A program made the translations under genes and the position numbers. A stretch of 12,473 nucleotides of DNA from Irineochytrium annulatum (Eukaryota; Chytridiomycota; Chytridiomycetes; Chytridiales; Chytridiaceae): the NCBI GenBank assembly GCA_027600665.1, contig JADGJL010000883.1, positions 1-12,473 on the forward strand. Direction: 5' to 3'. The notes under the pieces are model-generated. The model made no database searches and was not told the DNA's origin. It saw nothing but the letters and a program-made list of their open reading frames with translations. The first letter of the stretch is position 1, and every line of letters begins with the position of its first letter. Shown here in pieces: positions 1 through 8,630 of this stretch.

Positions 1-913
1 GGTTTGGTGGAAGCGGGAGTGGTAGTGGAGGTAGCGGCGGGACGCCGCCGTTGGGTACAAAAGGGTGGGTGTTCTAATTATGTTTTATGTTGGCTTCCAA
101 GCGTCAACTGATATGCATGCATCCTAGTCGAACAAAAACCGGGTCCGTGCAAACGACCACAGGGCAACAAGACACATTGACCCTTCGGTGGCATGAGTTG
201 TTAAGCCACTTCCGAAATGTGCAATCACGACATGAGCGAAGCCGGCGAATTGGTTAGCATACGATGCGCTTCTTGTACCGTATACTAACATTAAATCTTC
301 ACTAGCGCGGACAACCGGGGGTCTTAACCTGGATCGAACTTCAACAACCTCGAAGCGGCGTTCGCGATCTTCCCGTGGCGGTGCCGGCAATGACGAAGAG
401 TATGGCAGCGAGCCTCCGCAAGGCCCGTCTTCCACATCATCGGCTAACGCTGGCGGCGTTGGCGCCAGCGCCAATCCGCGGTCCCTCGGCTCGCCGATCC
501 TGTCGTTTAGCTCCTCACTCGCTACAACGGGCCCAGCCTCGGTGCGGTCAAGAGACCGGCAATCCTCCATTTCGTCCTACCAGCAATCTTACCAGCAACT
601 GGCCGGGGACGAGCGGTCGCTGTCAAGAAGTTCGATGGACCGGATGGGCATCTCGGTCGCGGGAGGGGTCGCGGGCGTGGCTGGACAAGGGGGAAGCGGG
701 TCTAGCGTCGCAAGCAGTGGTGGAGTAGCTGGCGCAGTCTCAGGTGGCGCTGGTGTCGGAAGCGGAAGTGCATCGGCGGTCGGGAGCGCATCGGGAGGAG
801 TCCTAAGAGGTTCGCGGCCGCCGAGCGCGATTGGGGTCGCTCCGGCCGCGCCTGTCGCTGGAAAAGAGCCGGCGAAGAAGAAGGGTGGATTGAGTTTGTT
901 GGGTAGGCGGTGA
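1..913 (+). CDS. Ser/Gly-rich low-complexity protein, 3' part (partial)
   Basis: This is the C-terminal part of a gene whose 5' end lies outside the window. Visible exons are 1-64 (frame starting at base 3), 128-252 and 306-913, with stop TGA at 911-913. The introns are 65-127 (GTGGGT..CCTAG, 63 nt) and 253-305 (GTTAGC..ACTAG, 53 nt, with a perfect TACTAAC branch site at 283-289). Phases match at both joins (GG|T and G|CG), giving about 264 residues. Exon 1 encodes a Gly-Ser run (GGSGSGSGGSGG). Exon 2 gives a non-repetitive stretch (TLTLRWHELLSHFRNVQSRH). Exon 3 is rich in Ser, Gly and Ala, with basic patches (SKRRSRSSRGG) and a C-terminal KKKGGLSLLGRR. I recognise no domain. The composition suggests an intrinsically disordered tail, perhaps of a signalling or cytoskeletal protein, but that is a guess. 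The gene is certain to be coding at exon 3; exon 2 is slightly less certain. Confidence 0.75.
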
Positions 914-1235
914 TTGGGGAACGGCAGCCATTCCTTGGTTGGTTTTGTTTGTTTCTATTTGACATGTGTTCGGTTGCTTCGATATTATTTGTTTGTTGCT
1001 GCTCACTTATTGTGGTTAAAGCCTCATGTGATTTTGTGTTGCGTCTCCGTTAGCTGAAGGAGATAAGTAAAACCAAAGGAAGTAATATTGAAAAAATGAA
1101 GCTTTCAGTCGCTTCTAGGATCTTTATTTGCTGGGAGAACAACCAGCGAAATAGGGACTCTCTGCTTTTCACTTTATCCGAAGCGCATTAAAGTATCAGA
1201 AAGGGAATCCATAACGGCAACCACGTATTACTTGA

Positions 1236-1249
1236 TAAATTTAAATTTA
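1236..1249. promoter_or_regulatory. AT-rich 14-bp palindrome, possible core promoter element
   Basis: The sequence taaatttaaattta is its own reverse complement. It lies about 90 bp before the start of the F-box-like gene, in otherwise mixed-composition DNA. A TATA-like or AT-rich promoter role is inferred from position only. Confidence 0.3.
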
Positions 1250-1251
1250 AA

Positions 1252-1284
1252 ATGGCCTGTCCTGCCGCAACTTTTCCGCCCTAA
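1252..1284 (+). other. Possible 10-codon upstream ORF
   Basis: ATG at 1252 has A at -3 and G at +4, a strong eukaryotic start context. It opens a 10-codon reading frame (MACPAATFPP) closed by TAA at 1282-1284, 53 nt before the ATG at 1338. If transcription starts upstream of 1252, it would dampen translation of the main frame. If the AT palindrome just before it is the core promoter, the ATG would not be in the mRNA. Confidence 0.3.
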
Positions 1285-1337
1285 AAAAGCCGCCGAAAAC
1301 CAAAGAAATACGACTTGGGCGCAGCGTCGTGGCGGCG

Positions 1338-3134
1338 ATGGGGCAACGTGCTCATCGCTGGTGGACGGCAAGCATGATGGAGGACATGGAGGACGATGAA
1401 CCCTGCGGCAACCGGCCCGCCGCCCCTCGCCTCTTCCCCGAGCTGTGGACCCGCATCCTGGCCCACGCCTGCCGCGATCTCCCTACCCTCCTCCGATCCA
1501 CGGCCCTCAATCGCGAGATCCGGTCCACCTGCTTCGCGACTCCGCCTGCGAAATGCGGCTTCCTCCTCGGCCGAGCGGGCGGCGATGTGAACGGAGCCCT
1601 CTTGCTCCTGGTCAAGGCTCACATGATGCCGGACTTCATCGCCTGCCTCGCCGTCCTCGTGCGTTGGGGAGCCGTGCACGATTGCCGCGGTGAGAAAGGC
1701 GCGAGGAACCGGATGGGCAGGCCATGCCTTCTGATATCGTTGATGGAAAGGGCGGACGCCTTTGACGCCGTCTCGGCGTGCCTGAATGGCCTGAGTGACG
1801 CGATCCCGGAGAGACACGTCCGTTTCAGCGATAAGCATCGCGCCCTGGCGTTCAAGCGGGCCGTCGACAACCGCGACCTGGCGATGATGGGCCTATTGAA
1901 GGTGCCCGGGTCGTTCTGGACAAGGTCGGCGCCATGGTGGGAGCTGGTGGTCAAGCAGAGTGCGGATGTGAAGTCGGCGCGGGGAATGGCGGAGCGACTC
2001 GGGATATTGGAGCCGGGCGCTGTTTCGGCGATGGTCGTCACGAACGGGATCACGGCGTGCGTCAGGAAGGGTGGGGGGTTCGTCGCGCTCGCCAAGGAGC
2101 TGGTCGGGGAGAGGATTTTAGCGGGGAGGGCGCGTGCGGTGTGGGCGGAAGTGAACCTCGCGGACGTCAGGGAGGTGGAGACGGCCATTGGGACCGGGTT
2201 GCGGCCGACCAACACTGTGGTGTGGAAATACCTGATGGAGTACAAGAGGACCTTGCCTCCACGAGCAGCGGACGACGCGATACTGGTCATATTGCTGAAC
2301 GCCGGGATGTTTAAGCCACTGACACGCGAGGAGGGGTACATAAGGGCGCCATCCTTTGATGAGTATGCGAATTCTGTCAAGAAGGTCATGGAGGCGCCAG
2401 ACTTGTCGCGAGACCTCGTCGACGCGGGCGTGCTCGTCCCCGACCATCTCGACCGCGAGATCGACGCCTTGCTGCGGGACACCTACTGGAGGTCTCACGT
2501 CCCGGATTTCAATTCAAAGTGCATCGAGGTGATCCGTCTGCTCCGGGACGCGGGCGGTGTCGTATCAACCCGCCGCATATCCGACGTAGTACGGTCGAGT
2601 GCCCCCGATGAGTTCGTCGCCGCCCTGATTGATCTGTTCCCGCACGTCCCAAAGAGTGAGGACGTCCTGTGCAACCGGATTTTCTTCAACTACACGCACG
2701 CCTTCACCCGGACAAAGCTCCTTCTCGCCCGCTTCTTTCCCGTCAGTCTCAGAGCGCTCGATGTGGCCATCGACGCGAGACATATCCGGTATGACAAGTC
2801 GATCGAGGATTGGACCTTCGTGGACTTGGTTCAGGCGCTTCTGGAGCACGCGGACCTGCCGGCGCTGGTGGCGGAGGACTTACGGAGGACGGCGGACGAT
2901 GTGAGGGTGATCATGAAGGCGCTGGACTACCCGCATCACTTTGACGAGGAGGGGCGGATATACCCTGTGGTCAAGCTGCTGGTGGATGCCGGGTTTAAAG
3001 TTGAGGAGGTGGATATCACGTTGACGTCGCCGGGGTGGGTGCGGACGATGGCGCTATTGCGCGAGACTTTGGGCACCAATGCATCGGAATCGGGATCGGT
3101 TGTGAGCAACCTTAATGTCGTTTCAGCAGCTTAA
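1338..3134 (+). CDS. F-box-like protein with degenerate ankyrin-like helical repeats, intronless
   Basis: A single open frame of 598 residues. The start is taken at ATG 1338; a GTG nine bases earlier is ignored, and the ATG pair at 1374/1377 is a good alternative. Residues 32-60 (LFPELWTRIL, then LPTLLRSTALNREIR) fit the F-box pattern of a short hydrophobic helix followed by an L..LR..LNR helix. In the family this binds Skp1 within SCF ubiquitin ligases. The rest is a string of hydrophobic helix pairs resembling worn ankyrin repeats, for example CIEVIRLLRDAG at 395-406 and YPVVKLLVDAGF at 542-553. No catalytic motif is seen. It would be a substrate adaptor in the cytosol or nucleus, if the F-box is real. 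GC-rich third positions and absence of introns set it apart from its intron-rich neighbours. It is convergent with the ABCF gene downstream. Coding status is firm; the F-box and repeat assignment is moderate. Confidence 0.8.
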   Translation: MGQRAHRWWTASMMEDMEDDEPCGNRPAAPRLFPELWTRILAHACRDLPTLLRSTALNREIRSTCFATPPAKCGFLLGRAGGDVNGALLLLVKAHMMPDFIACLAVLVRWGAVHDCRGEKGARNRMGRPCLLISLMERADAFDAVSACLNGLSDAIPERHVRFSDKHRALAFKRAVDNRDLAMMGLLKVPGSFWTRSAPWWELVVKQSADVKSARGMAERLGILEPGAVSAMVVTNGITACVRKGGGFVALAKELVGERILAGRARAVWAEVNLADVREVETAIGTGLRPTNTVVWKYLMEYKRTLPPRAADDAILVILLNAGMFKPLTREEGYIRAPSFDEYANSVKKVMEAPDLSRDLVDAGVLVPDHLDREIDALLRDTYWRSHVPDFNSKCIEVIRLLRDAGGVVSTRRISDVVRSSAPDEFVAALIDLFPHVPKSEDVLCNRIFFNYTHAFTRTKLLLARFFPVSLRALDVAIDARHIRYDKSIEDWTFVDLVQALLEHADLPALVAEDLRRTADDVRVIMKALDYPHHFDEEGRIYPVVKLLVDAGFKVEEVDITLTSPGWVRTMALLRETLGTNASESGSVVSNLNVVSAA

Positions 3135-3721
3135 AGTCACAAGCTAGACGACATCACCAAGCGTCATCAAGGCGCTTAACTACTAGAAATGATTTGTTAA
3201 AGCCGGTATTTTCGGATTCTCACTTCGAGATCAATGTGATGGATGTATTTAGAGGGACTGTAAGATACAGGGCAATAATGCAGAAGCTTCTGATTTAGGC
3301 ACGCACTAAATAATAGCAACAAAAATAATAGACAGACATACAAATTGATAAAAATGTTGTCGACGTACAGGCTTTTTTTTTCATCAAGGTTGAGGTCACT
3401 GGCGCAACATGAAAGTTCCATAAAAGGTACGATTAAGAGTGCAATTAAGAGTGCAAGAAATGTAGGGCAAAACGTGTTGTTGATCACCAAAAGTAGGTCG
3501 AAGTTTGGGAGAAGGGGTTTAATCCATAAAGTTGATGAGTTTGATAACCTCCTCCCTGCGGACCCAAGAACCCAAGGTGCCAGGCGTCACTTATCATCGT
3601 TGCTTGCCCGAAACAACAGCGATTGCGGCCCGCCAAAGTCAATGCCATTGTTGAGTCCCTGTTACAGAGCAGCTTATGAATTCGGACTGACTCGTTCGGA
3701 TGTAAGTCCTATCGGTATTCT
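3135..3721. other. Convergent intergenic spacer, AT-richer, no supported gene
   Basis: This lies between the stop of the F-box-like gene (+) and the stop of the ABCF gene (-). It contains a T9-type tract near 3372, A/T-rich runs at 3305-3355 and a 12-bp tandem duplication at 3432-3455. Open frames on both strands here are low in coding character, and one runs antisense into the ABCF last exon, so I do not call them genes. Confidence 0.6.
3432..3455. repeat. 12-bp perfect tandem duplication (attaagagtgca x2)
   Basis: Two head-to-tail copies of attaagagtgca occupy 3432-3443 and 3444-3455. They lie in the convergent spacer. It is probably a slippage duplication with no evident function. Confidence 0.85.
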
Positions 3722-3726
3722 TTATT
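3721..3726 (-). terminator. AATAAA poly(A) signal overlapping the ABCF stop codon
   Basis: On the minus strand the final codons read AAA TAA, so the TAA stop (3724-3722) is embedded in a canonical AATAAA hexamer (3726-3721). If used, cleavage would normally fall 10-30 nt downstream, giving a very short 3' UTR. The function is inferred from the motif alone. Confidence 0.4.
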
Positions 3727-6337
3727 TGGGTTTACAAAGCTTTACATATTCCTCAGCTCCGCCCTCCAACAACGTCACTTTCGCATCCTTCGCCAAGTAC
3801 ACCCTCTGCGCGATGGCCGTCAAGAAGTGCAGGTCGTGAGAGATGAGCAGGACGGCCCCGGTAAACTCCTCCAACGCTTCCTGCATGGCCTCAATCGTGT
3901 CAATGTCCAAGTGGTTCGTCGGCTCATCCAAAATGATCAGATGTCGCCCGCCATACACCTCGAGCGCGAACGAGACCCTCACGCGCTGACCGCCAGACAG
4001 ACCCGCTACAAGGTCCGTCGCCAAGGCTCCGATACCGAATCCGCCGAGGTGCGCCCGAAGGAGCTTCTCCGGCTCATCCGGGTACCGCTCCTTCATCAGC
4101 GCCAGAGGTGTCGATTTCGCTGGCAACGAGTCCGCCAGATGCTGCGAGATGAACGCCGGTCTTGACAACGGGTGATGCTGCACCGTCCCCGAGCTCGGCG
4201 CGATCTCGCCCATGATCAACTTCGCGAACGTCGACTTGCCGCCCCCGTTCGCGCCGACGACGCCAACGCGCTCCCCCATCTGGATGTTGAGCGTGACGCC
4301 CTCAAGCACGGGCACGTTGCCGCCCGGGTATGTGAAGCTCACGTCCTCAACTGCCAGGAGTGAGCCGTGACTCCGAAGCTCCTCCGGGTCTGGTATCGAC
4401 CAGTGGCACTGCGAGTCGGCCTTCTCGTGCTCGACCCCTGCCCGGTGCGTCAGGTGGTAGCCTTCCAGGTCACGATTCAGCTTGAAACGATGGCCTTTGG
4501 CGTTGACCTCGAGCCCGAAGCGATCGTCTAGCTTTCGTTGTCGGCTTGCAACCATGCCGAGTTTTTTATCATCGCCGCTCTTTTTGGCCGCCCTCAGACC
4601 CTCCTGGATACTTTTCTCAATGTGCGCTTTCTGTTTTTGACGGTGTTAAAAACGGCTCATAAACTGGCTAGTACGAACTTTTCTATCCAGCGCGTCCTGT
4701 CTTCGCTGGTCCCTCTTTTGCTTCTCCTCCGCATTCTCCACAAACGTATCATAGTTCCCCGTATGATAAGTCAGCTTCTTGTTCTTCAGCACGATAACCT
4801 CCTCCACGACAGCATTCAAGAACGCCCGGTCGTGCGACACGATGACGAGCGTAACGCCCTCCAGTTTGTTAAGATAGTCCTGCAGCCAAAGGATGGCCGG
4901 AAGATCCAGATGGTTCGTCGGCTCGTCTAGCAAAAGAACGTCGGGCTCCACCTGTAAAGCCTGTGCGAGCGCGACACGGATACGCCATCCACCCGAGAGG
5001 CGGGAGATGGGACCTTCCATCCACTCTCGCGAGAAGCCGAGGCCCCGGAGGATCTTCCGAGCCTTCGCTTCTGCAGCAGCGCTGTCTAACTAAAAGCATC
5101 CGTGTTAGATATACATCCCATATTAGCAGGTGTAAGTTATAATAGGCACGCACCAGCCGCAGATTCTCGTTAATCTCCTCAATCATCTCATGCACGATCC
5201 TCGGCGCGTCCTCGATCTCGTCAGTCGTCGGCGGAATCTCGTGGGCCTCCTTCATAGCCGCAATCTTCGCCTCTAGCTCAACTAGTGTCAGCCTGGACGA
5301 CCACCCTCGCGCTCCGCTCCGGTGAATCGACAGCTCGCGCATCGCTTGCGTCTCCGCCAGCAGCCGGCCCATCAACGCGGCCCGAAGCGCCAACGCAACA
5401 TCCGTGCCGTTCGCGGATTCGGCCGCTGTTTGAAGCCCTAATAAAAGCAGCAATGGTTAGTGCGGGTACAACAGAGACATCAATATAACTCATCGTATCG
5501 CACCTTTAAGCTCCTCCTTCATGCCGGCGACCCTCCGATCGGCATCCACCACCAAATCGACCACAGTCCTGTCCACTCCCGCGTTCGTCTTTCCCTCATT
5601 CGGATCTACCAGCTGCGCGACATACAGCACCCTGACGTTCTTTGGGAAGCCAATGAGTGCGCCCTCGCCGATTACCCTCAGCAGTGTCGACTTTCCCACC
5701 CCGTTCCGGCCAATTAGCGCGTATTTAACCCCCGCGAACCACTTGAGCGACGCGTCGACGAGCAATGGCCGGTCGTTGATGATCAGCTGGACCCCCTTAA
5801 TGTCGATGTCGTTGGAGAGGGTCGTCAAGGTGTCGACGTGGAAGCGGGATTGCTGGGAGACGGCCACGATCTCGACGGGACTCGTGGAGTTTGAGGCGAT
5901 GGACGCGGCGTTCAAGACGGCTGGGCCCGCGCCGGGAGCCTCAGACTTGGCAGCCTTCTTGACAACGCGGCGGGGTTTGGCCTGCTTGAATGGCTTGGCG
6001 GGTGACGGCGTCGCGACGACGGAGGGAGGTGGCGAGGGCGGTGTCGGGTCCTCGTTCTTTTTTGTTGCAACCTGCTTCGTTATAGGCGGAGCGGTCGCCG
6101 GTCTCCGGAGTTCGTCGAATATACGGTCGATGGTGTTCGAGTCCAGCTCTGAGCACTTCCGTATGAGTGCCATGACAGCCGAGTCTCAGCCAAATGCTTA
6201 CCTTCGGCCAGGAAGCCCTCCACCTCCTCCCGAATGGAGTCGACCGAGTTCAGATCGGCTATGACGGATGAGAGGAAGGATTTGAGGGCGGAGTCCAGCG
6301 GCACAAGGTCCAGGAAACGCTCCTGTAGCTGAGGCAT
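3722..6337 (-). CDS. ABCF-family ATPase (two ABC domains, soluble, ribosome-associated type)
   Basis: Five exons on the minus strand: 6337-6202, 6148-5504, 5437-5154, 5089-4679 and 4630-3722. Introns are 53, 66, 64 and 48 nt. The product is 794 aa. Residues 1-65 form a small acidic helical domain, followed by a Pro/Ala/Lys-rich linker. NBD1 has Walker A GRNGVGKST (192-200), signature LSGGWR (386-391) and LLLDEPTNHLD (about 407-417). NBD2 has GANGGGKST (618-626), LSGGQR (693-698) and LIILDEPTNHLD (713-724). There are no membrane spans. Both sites keep the Walker B Glu and the ABCF-type EPTNHLD. The long arm insertion with SGARG, the KAHIEKSIQ linker and the RFKLNRDLEGYHLTHRA segment resemble a fungal ABCF subgroup (S. 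pombe SPCC825.01 type) more than classical Gcn20, as I recall these families. The expected role is ATP-dependent action on ribosomes in translation or biogenesis. Intron 4 is frame-neutral with an in-frame stop. Confidence 0.95.
4631..4678 (-). other. 48-nt phase-0 intron with in-frame stop in the ABCF gene
   Basis: The two flanking exons are in the same frame, but a TAA interrupts it at about 4648-4646. Removing GTTCGT..AACAG (4678-4631, 16 codons) joins LDRK to KAHIEKSIQ, matching the expected ABCF linker. Alternative donors GTACTAG and GTTTATG inside it would shift the frame. A TTTTTAAC branch-like site lies 16-23 nt before the acceptor. Confidence 0.75.
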
Positions 6338-7035
6338 ATCAATCCGTGACGTTAGCGTCAGCTTGCGGGGTCGCTCAGGCCGATGTTGGGGGAAGCTCGG
6401 CAGTTAAGTAATAGTTGCAGGCGCATTGGCGTCAATTTTTGTCTGCAATTCCGTGACTTTTCCACATGGGCTCTCGCGCTCGGCCTCGCGCTGGGCCTCC
6501 GCGCCGGCCGATGGGGATGGGGACTTGTGGACAGGGTTCCACTGGACGCAGCGGGGAGCATAGTGGCTAAGTGGGTACGTTGCGGAAGGTGGTGGCGCGG
6601 CATTGTGATAAGCAATGCAAGTATGCGCCAAATCCTAGAGGAAGACCGCAATGAATCTTGTCATGACGGTGGTGGGTTGCGGAGGGTGACGGGTCATGAC
6701 GGACATGCAACGAGAGAAAACACTGGGCAGAAGCGGGTATGATTAATCCTCAGTTCTACTCTAAGCAGCTACAGGCTACGTACTCGTTCGTGGCAGCAGT
6801 GTACGTTTGTAGAGAACAAAAGCAGAAAGCTACATGCCAAAGTCTGATGGCAGAAGTAAAAAACAAGCAATAATGTTCGTAATGAAGAAGGGCGGAATTA
6901 AAACACTAGGGGTACCCGATAAAGGAGCACGCTTGACGACAGTATAAACACATCTCCCATCGCAGCGTCAGGCCTCCAAAAAACCAGTTGTACAGCATTA
7001 GTTGGTAATGGGTAAAATCACAGCCTTCTCAGCAA
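6338..7035. other. Spacer between the ABCF and deacetylase genes; 5' flank of ABCF
   Basis: This holds the presumed ABCF promoter and the 3' flank of the deacetylase gene. A CCAAT box on the minus strand (6429-6425) lies about 90 bp before the ABCF start. A TATAAA on the + strand at 6943-6948 has no obvious + gene behind it. An uncertain minus-strand ORF is listed separately. No RNA gene was recognised. Confidence 0.5.
6404..6637 (-). CDS. Doubtful small protein ORF or exon upstream of ABCF
   Basis: The minus-strand frame ending in TAA at 6406-6404 has a plausible coding stretch. It reads YPLSHYAPRCVQWNP, then an Ala/Glu/Arg-rich helix (GAEAQREAERE) with GC-rich third positions. It has no ATG of its own. 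A possible acceptor (CTCTAG) sits just upstream at about 6638-6643, so it could be the last exon of a small gene whose first exon lies nearer 6700, or mere chance. I could not find a phase-consistent first exon. It is listed so it is not lost, with low confidence. Confidence 0.2.
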
Positions 7036-8238
7036 TCAGCAAGATCCCCCTTCTGGGATGTTCACGCCAGGCGGGAAGTTAAACCCATCCCCGATGCCGC
7101 CAACTCCAATGCACTGGTCCATCCTCACAATGTTGAACTTCGACGCCTTGATGACGTCGAAGGCCTGCATACCCGGCTGGACCTCAAACTATAACCACAA
7201 GGTGTTAGACCGTACTCACGCAATGCTCCACGGCAATCGTTCTCACATCAAACAGATCATGCTCCAGCGAGATGATGCCCTGCCCGTGCGGCGGATTCGC
7301 GATCCAGCTGCGAACGTTCCCGACGACATCAGCGTGGTTCCAATCTTGTGTATCACGGTTTATCCCTAATAGCATCCAATTCTAGTTAGGAGGACTCGAG
7401 GGTACGCAGGGTCATACAAATAACATTCAGGCCCATAGCATCGAGGACGGCTTGGACACGGCTGTCGAGGTCGCCGTCTAATGTAGCACAGGGATGATGG
7501 TAGTTAAGTCAATGTGAAATATCGAGCTCTTACAGGGCAGACGGAAGCACGTCGGGGCCACGCCGATGATCTGCTTGAAGAGCATGGCCGTATACACCAT
7601 CTCGGCGACGATTTGATCGTTCGTCAAGGTCGTGAGGAGGGGGTGGGACCATGTGTGCAAGCTGTTAGCTGATTTTAAAACTAATGGTAAAAGGACGTTA
7701 AAGCGGTTTACTCACCAGTTCAAATGTCCAGCTTCATGCTCCCTCTTCAATACACAGGGGTTTTGGGTGACCCTCGACCCGATGTTGAAGAACGTTACCT
7801 TCGTCTGCCCAACCTTATCAAGCAAGGCCGGAGTCTGCGCCGACGGCCCGTCGTCATACGAGAGGCCCCAGTCGTTTGGGTTGTTGCAAGAGGTGTACGT
7901 GCTCGAGTAGTCCGGGTGCGGGTTGCCGCCAGAGGTCGGGGGGATGTTGGGGATGTTCTTCCCGCTGAGGTCTTCATTTGATATAAGAACAGAATCGTCG
8001 CGCCATGACACAGATGGCACTTACAATACTTCGACCACGCGGCGTTCGTCGGCGGTACCCTGTCCACCGACGGGTCTGCATCGTTGTTCAGTTAAACGAC
8101 CCTCCGCTCGCATCCTAGAACGAGTGCCATACATTGAGAGAAGTCCCATCCCGAATTCCCCGTCTGAGGCAAGGCCAGTGCCGCGGCCTGCCCCGCCAGC
8201 ATCGCGCACAGCGTCAGGGTGTTGATCGTTCGGTGCAT
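7036..8238 (-). CDS. Secreted polysaccharide (chitin) deacetylase, NodB domain, CE4 family
   Basis: Seven exons on the minus strand: 8238-8133, 8075-8025, 7971-7716, 7661-7534, 7477-7418, 7365-7247 and 7188-7036. Introns are 57, 53, 54, 56, 52 and 58 nt, and the product is 290 aa. Residues 1-23 form a signal peptide (LTLCAMLAGQAAALA core). Then follow a YPSVDRVPPTNAAW segment and the NodB domain. Its motifs are SYDDGPS (90-96, catalytic and metal Asp), HTWSH (140-144, metal His pair), RLPYGD (178-183, usually RPPYGD), DTQDW (205-209) and LEHD (234-237, catalytic His). It should remove acetyl groups from chitin N-acetylglucosamine, giving chitosan, at the cell wall or outside the cell. All key residues are kept, so it is probably active. 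No GPI signal or chitin-binding domain is seen. At 290 aa it is compact for the family. Chitin rather than another N-acetylated sugar polymer is inferred. Confidence 0.93.
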
Positions 8239-8380
8239 GGCGTCTTTGAAGTGTTGGCGCGGTCGAGGGTGAGGGATGCAGACCGAAGTATGATGGTGAC
8301 TACTGATCGAATGCGAAGATTAAGGAGGCAGTCGGGGTGGGAACGGGTCGCGGGTAGCGGGGAGATAGCGGGCCCTGTGC

Positions 8381-8396
8381 GCCGGAGCGCCGGAGC
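8381..8396. repeat. 8-bp tandem repeat (gccggagc x2)
   Basis: Two perfect copies, 8381-8388 and 8389-8396, lie about 145-160 bp before the deacetylase start codon on its promoter side. They could be a duplicated protein-binding site or simple slippage. Confidence 0.8.
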
Positions 8397-8523
8397 GCGG
8401 CTACTTCACGGCTCTCGCCGATGACAGCGCCGTGCCATCACAGCTCGCCAATAACCCGAAATAGGCAACGACCGGGATGCGGGAGGTGTCCGCGTATGAC
8501 CGTGGTGTGAAGCAGGCAGCAGC

Positions 8524-8545
8524 GGGTTCGCGCTGGCACGAACCC
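8524..8545. repeat. Inverted repeat, 7-bp arms, 8-nt spacer
   Basis: Arms gggttcg (8524-8530) and cgaaccc (8539-8545) are perfect complements around cgctggca. The repeat lies about 290-305 bp upstream of the deacetylase ATG. It is a candidate binding site for a dimeric regulator, or a chance palindrome. Confidence 0.75.
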
Positions 8546-8572
8546 AGCCCGCAGGTTGACATTGGCGGGCTG
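8545..8572. repeat. Inverted repeat, 8-bp arms, 12-nt spacer
   Basis: Arms cagcccgc (8545-8552) and gcgggctg (8565-8572) are perfect complements. The repeat shares its first base with the end of the preceding inverted repeat, so the two palindromes abut. Confidence 0.75.
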
Positions 8573-8630
8573 GCTTGAAGCCCGTCAAACTTATTCCATT
8601 CTGGGGCCTTTACATCGTAATACCACGCGA

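Larger units (their letters stand above)
914..1337. other. Intergenic spacer: 3' flank of the first gene and 5' flank of the F-box-like gene
   Basis: No gene is seen here. The spacer has T-rich tracts just after the upstream stop (around 940-1000) and an AT-rich block before the next gene. A 14-bp AT palindrome sits at 1236-1249. No canonical AATAAA was found on the + strand, so the upstream 3' end is undefined. Confidence 0.6.

Noticed and set aside
124..570. 148-codon minus-strand open frame at the left edge
   Set aside because: It is the antisense shadow of the second and third exons of the Ser/Gly-rich gene, which have matching splice sites and phases.
1281..2498. Several long minus-strand frames opposite the F-box-like gene
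   Set aside because: They are expected shadows of a GC-rich coding exon. Only the + frame has coherent helical-repeat protein sequence.
3345..3839. 164-codon + strand open frame between the F-box-like and ABCF genes
   Set aside because: Its last third runs antisense to the ABCF terminal exon. The rest lies in AT-rich spacer with a T tract and a tandem duplication, and gives no protein-like pattern.
5521..6264. 247-codon + strand open frame
   Set aside because: It is antisense to ABCF exon 2, where the Walker A of NBD1 is encoded on the minus strand.
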